A stretch of 16,881 bases of DNA. It comes from Candidatus Gastranaerophilales bacterium (lineage in GTDB: Bacteria > Cyanobacteriota > Vampirovibrionia > Gastranaerophilales > Gastranaerophilaceae). The DNA is taken from positions 1 to 16,881 of the forward strand of contig CALUUL010000043.1 in NCBI GenBank assembly GCA_944323945.1, given 5' to 3'. The first letter of the stretch is position 1. Every line of letters begins with the position of its first letter. Below the pieces are notes generated by a model. It did not search any database. It was not told the origin of the DNA and saw only the letters and a program-made list of their open reading frames with translations. Positions 16,384 through 16,881 of the stretch are shown here, piece after piece. The translations under genes and the position numbers were made by a program.

Positions 16384-16413
16384 TGTTGAAAATTTTATAT
16401 TTTAAAATAGTTA

Positions 16414-16442
16414 TATACAAGAATGAAAAAAAATTGTAATAT
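16414..16442 (+). promoter_or_regulatory. Candidate promoter of the small tandem genes
   Basis: TATACA (16414-16419), 17 bases, then TAATAT (16437-16442). The -35 region repeats the 13-base TTATATACAAGAA seen in the promoter of the NifU-like operon. It would give a leader of about 160 bases. Confidence 0.4.
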
Positions 16443-16546
16443 GGAGTATAACAAAAATTTTAAGAATTAAGATGAAAAAGATTTTAATTTTTAAAATAAG
16501 TGAGGGAAGTTGAAGAGATATTTTACTTTCTAAAAAATAAGTTAGA

Positions 16547-16572
16547 GCTGATGTGGTAAAGACCATATCAGC
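16547..16572 (+). promoter_or_regulatory. Leader hairpin, possible attenuator
   Basis: GCTGATGTGGT (16547-16557) pairs with ACCATATCAGC (16562-16572) over 11 bp with one G-U pair and an AAAG tetraloop. ATTTTGCGTTTT follows, a weak terminator-like tail. It lies between the promoter and the first small gene. Confidence 0.45.
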
Positions 16573-16589
16573 ATTTTGCGTTTTAAGAC

Positions 16590-16764
16590 ATTTAATAAGG
16601 ATTATACTATGAGTGACGAAAATAAGAATATAGAAAATAATCAAGAAGAAAATCAAAATAGAGAAGAATGCAATAAAAAATGGTGGAAAATTGTTGTGTT
16701 TAAACCCAACCTAAGAACTTTTAATAAGGATTAATAATAATGAGTAATGAAGATAAAAATCTGG
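16590..16764 (+). repeat. Diverged tandem repeat of leader plus gene start
   Basis: About 42 bases at 16590-16631 recur at about 16720-16764: each has TTTAATAAGGATTA, a short AT spacer of 4-5 bases and an ATGAGT start. The following codons specify MS-(D/N)-E-(N/D)-KN-(I/L)-E. The spacing between start codons is 131 bases. Confidence 0.55.
16609..16734 (+). CDS. Small Asn/Glu-rich protein, probably a truncated tandem copy
   Basis: A 41-residue reading frame starts at the ATG after AAGG (16597-16600). It begins MSDENKNIENNQEENQ, is very polar, and then has KKWWKIVVFKP (23-33), the beginning of a hydrophobic or amphipathic segment. It is not a recognised family. The next gene begins similarly (MSNEDKNLEKE), and both are preceded by TTTAATAAGGATTA. 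The last residues (TFNKD) are encoded by the leader of that next copy, so the frame looks cut short by a tandem duplication. It may be a short functional protein or a remnant. Confidence 0.5.
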   Translation: MSDENKNIENNQEENQNREECNKKWWKIVVFKPNLRTFNKD

Positions 16765-16881
16765 AAAAAGAAACAGGTAGTTGTAATAGACACCATAAAA
16801 TCACAATAATTATTGATAAAATTATTCAATATGTTGTACTCTTTATAGTCATTTATGTATTTATAATAAATCCTGTTATTT
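16740..16881 (+). CDS. Small membrane-anchored protein, partial at the window end
   Basis: This frame begins at an ATG with AAGG at 16727-16730 and runs off the window after 47 codons. The polar head (about 1-20, MSNEDKNLEKETGS...) resembles the start of the preceding small protein. A hydrophobic segment, YVVLFIVIYVFIINPV (about 31-46), should span the membrane with the head inside. The family is unknown because the rest is missing. Confidence 0.6.
   Translation, partial: MSNEDKNLEKETGSCNRHHKITIIIDKIIQYVVLFIVIYVFIINPVI

Noticed and set aside
16411..16656. An 81-codon minus-strand frame in the region after the GGGtGRT gene
   Set aside because: It covers the leader hairpin and the start of a better-supported plus-strand gene, lacks a ribosome site and consists of Ile/Phe/Leu low complexity expected from AT-rich DNA.
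1..16881. CRISPR array, insertion sequence or attachment site
   Set aside because: No regularly spaced direct repeats, transposase or terminal inverted repeats were seen. The tRNA-Pro gene could in principle be an integration target, but no duplicate of its 3' end was noticed.

Overview
The window is a very AT-rich (roughly 70% A+T) bacterial chromosome segment using the standard code: TGA serves as a stop, for example at the end of the genes at 7801-8784 and 12162-14390. Genes are closely spaced, Shine-Dalgarno sites are clear, and three U-tract hairpins look like intrinsic terminators. The gene content (gatC-pyrG, era behind a CorC-type gene, a NifU-like scaffold next to a GGGtGRT protein) would suit an anaerobic gut lineage such as Gastranaerophilales/Melainabacteria or a Clostridia-like organism. 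That placement is inference from gene content and composition only.

Layout. A tRNA-Pro(CGG) gene on the minus strand opens the window (118-191). Next is a two-gene plus-strand operon: an unusual fusion of a cation-diffusion-facilitator transporter with a CorC/YbeX-type CBS module (420-2273), overlapping era (2260-3147). A terminator hairpin (3154-3186) lies between era and the convergent operon gatC-pyrG (5158 down to 3197). A divergent promoter region (5159-5293) leads to a block that looks accessory: a multi-pass membrane protein of unknown function (5294-6796), whose stop overlaps the end of a minus-strand pair (8784 down to 6791). That pair is a radical SAM protein and an upstream homologue that has lost the CX3CX2C iron-sulfur motif. 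The genes of the pair are coupled by an ATGA overlap.

A second divergent control region (8785-8934) contains a perfect 14-bp palindrome between opposing promoter elements. It is followed by a 1000-residue SNF2 helicase (8935-11937), a 742-residue cytoplasmic-looking or unconventionally exported protein with a long coiled coil, a lytic transglycosylase (SLT) domain and two EF-hand loops (12162-14390), and then a strong terminator.

The right part holds a well-expressed-looking pair (strong promoter, AGGAGG site): a NifU/IscU-type Fe-S scaffold (14602-15294) and a GGGtGRT protein (15334-16332), closed by a terminator. After that comes a promoter that shares a 13-base element with the previous one, a leader with a hairpin, and two tandem paralogous small genes (16609-16734, and one running off the window at 16740). 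The first of these looks truncated by a tandem duplication.

The best candidates for undescribed biology are the radical SAM/pseudo-radical SAM pair with its convergent membrane gene, the CDF-CorC fusion and the NifU-GGGtGRT pair.
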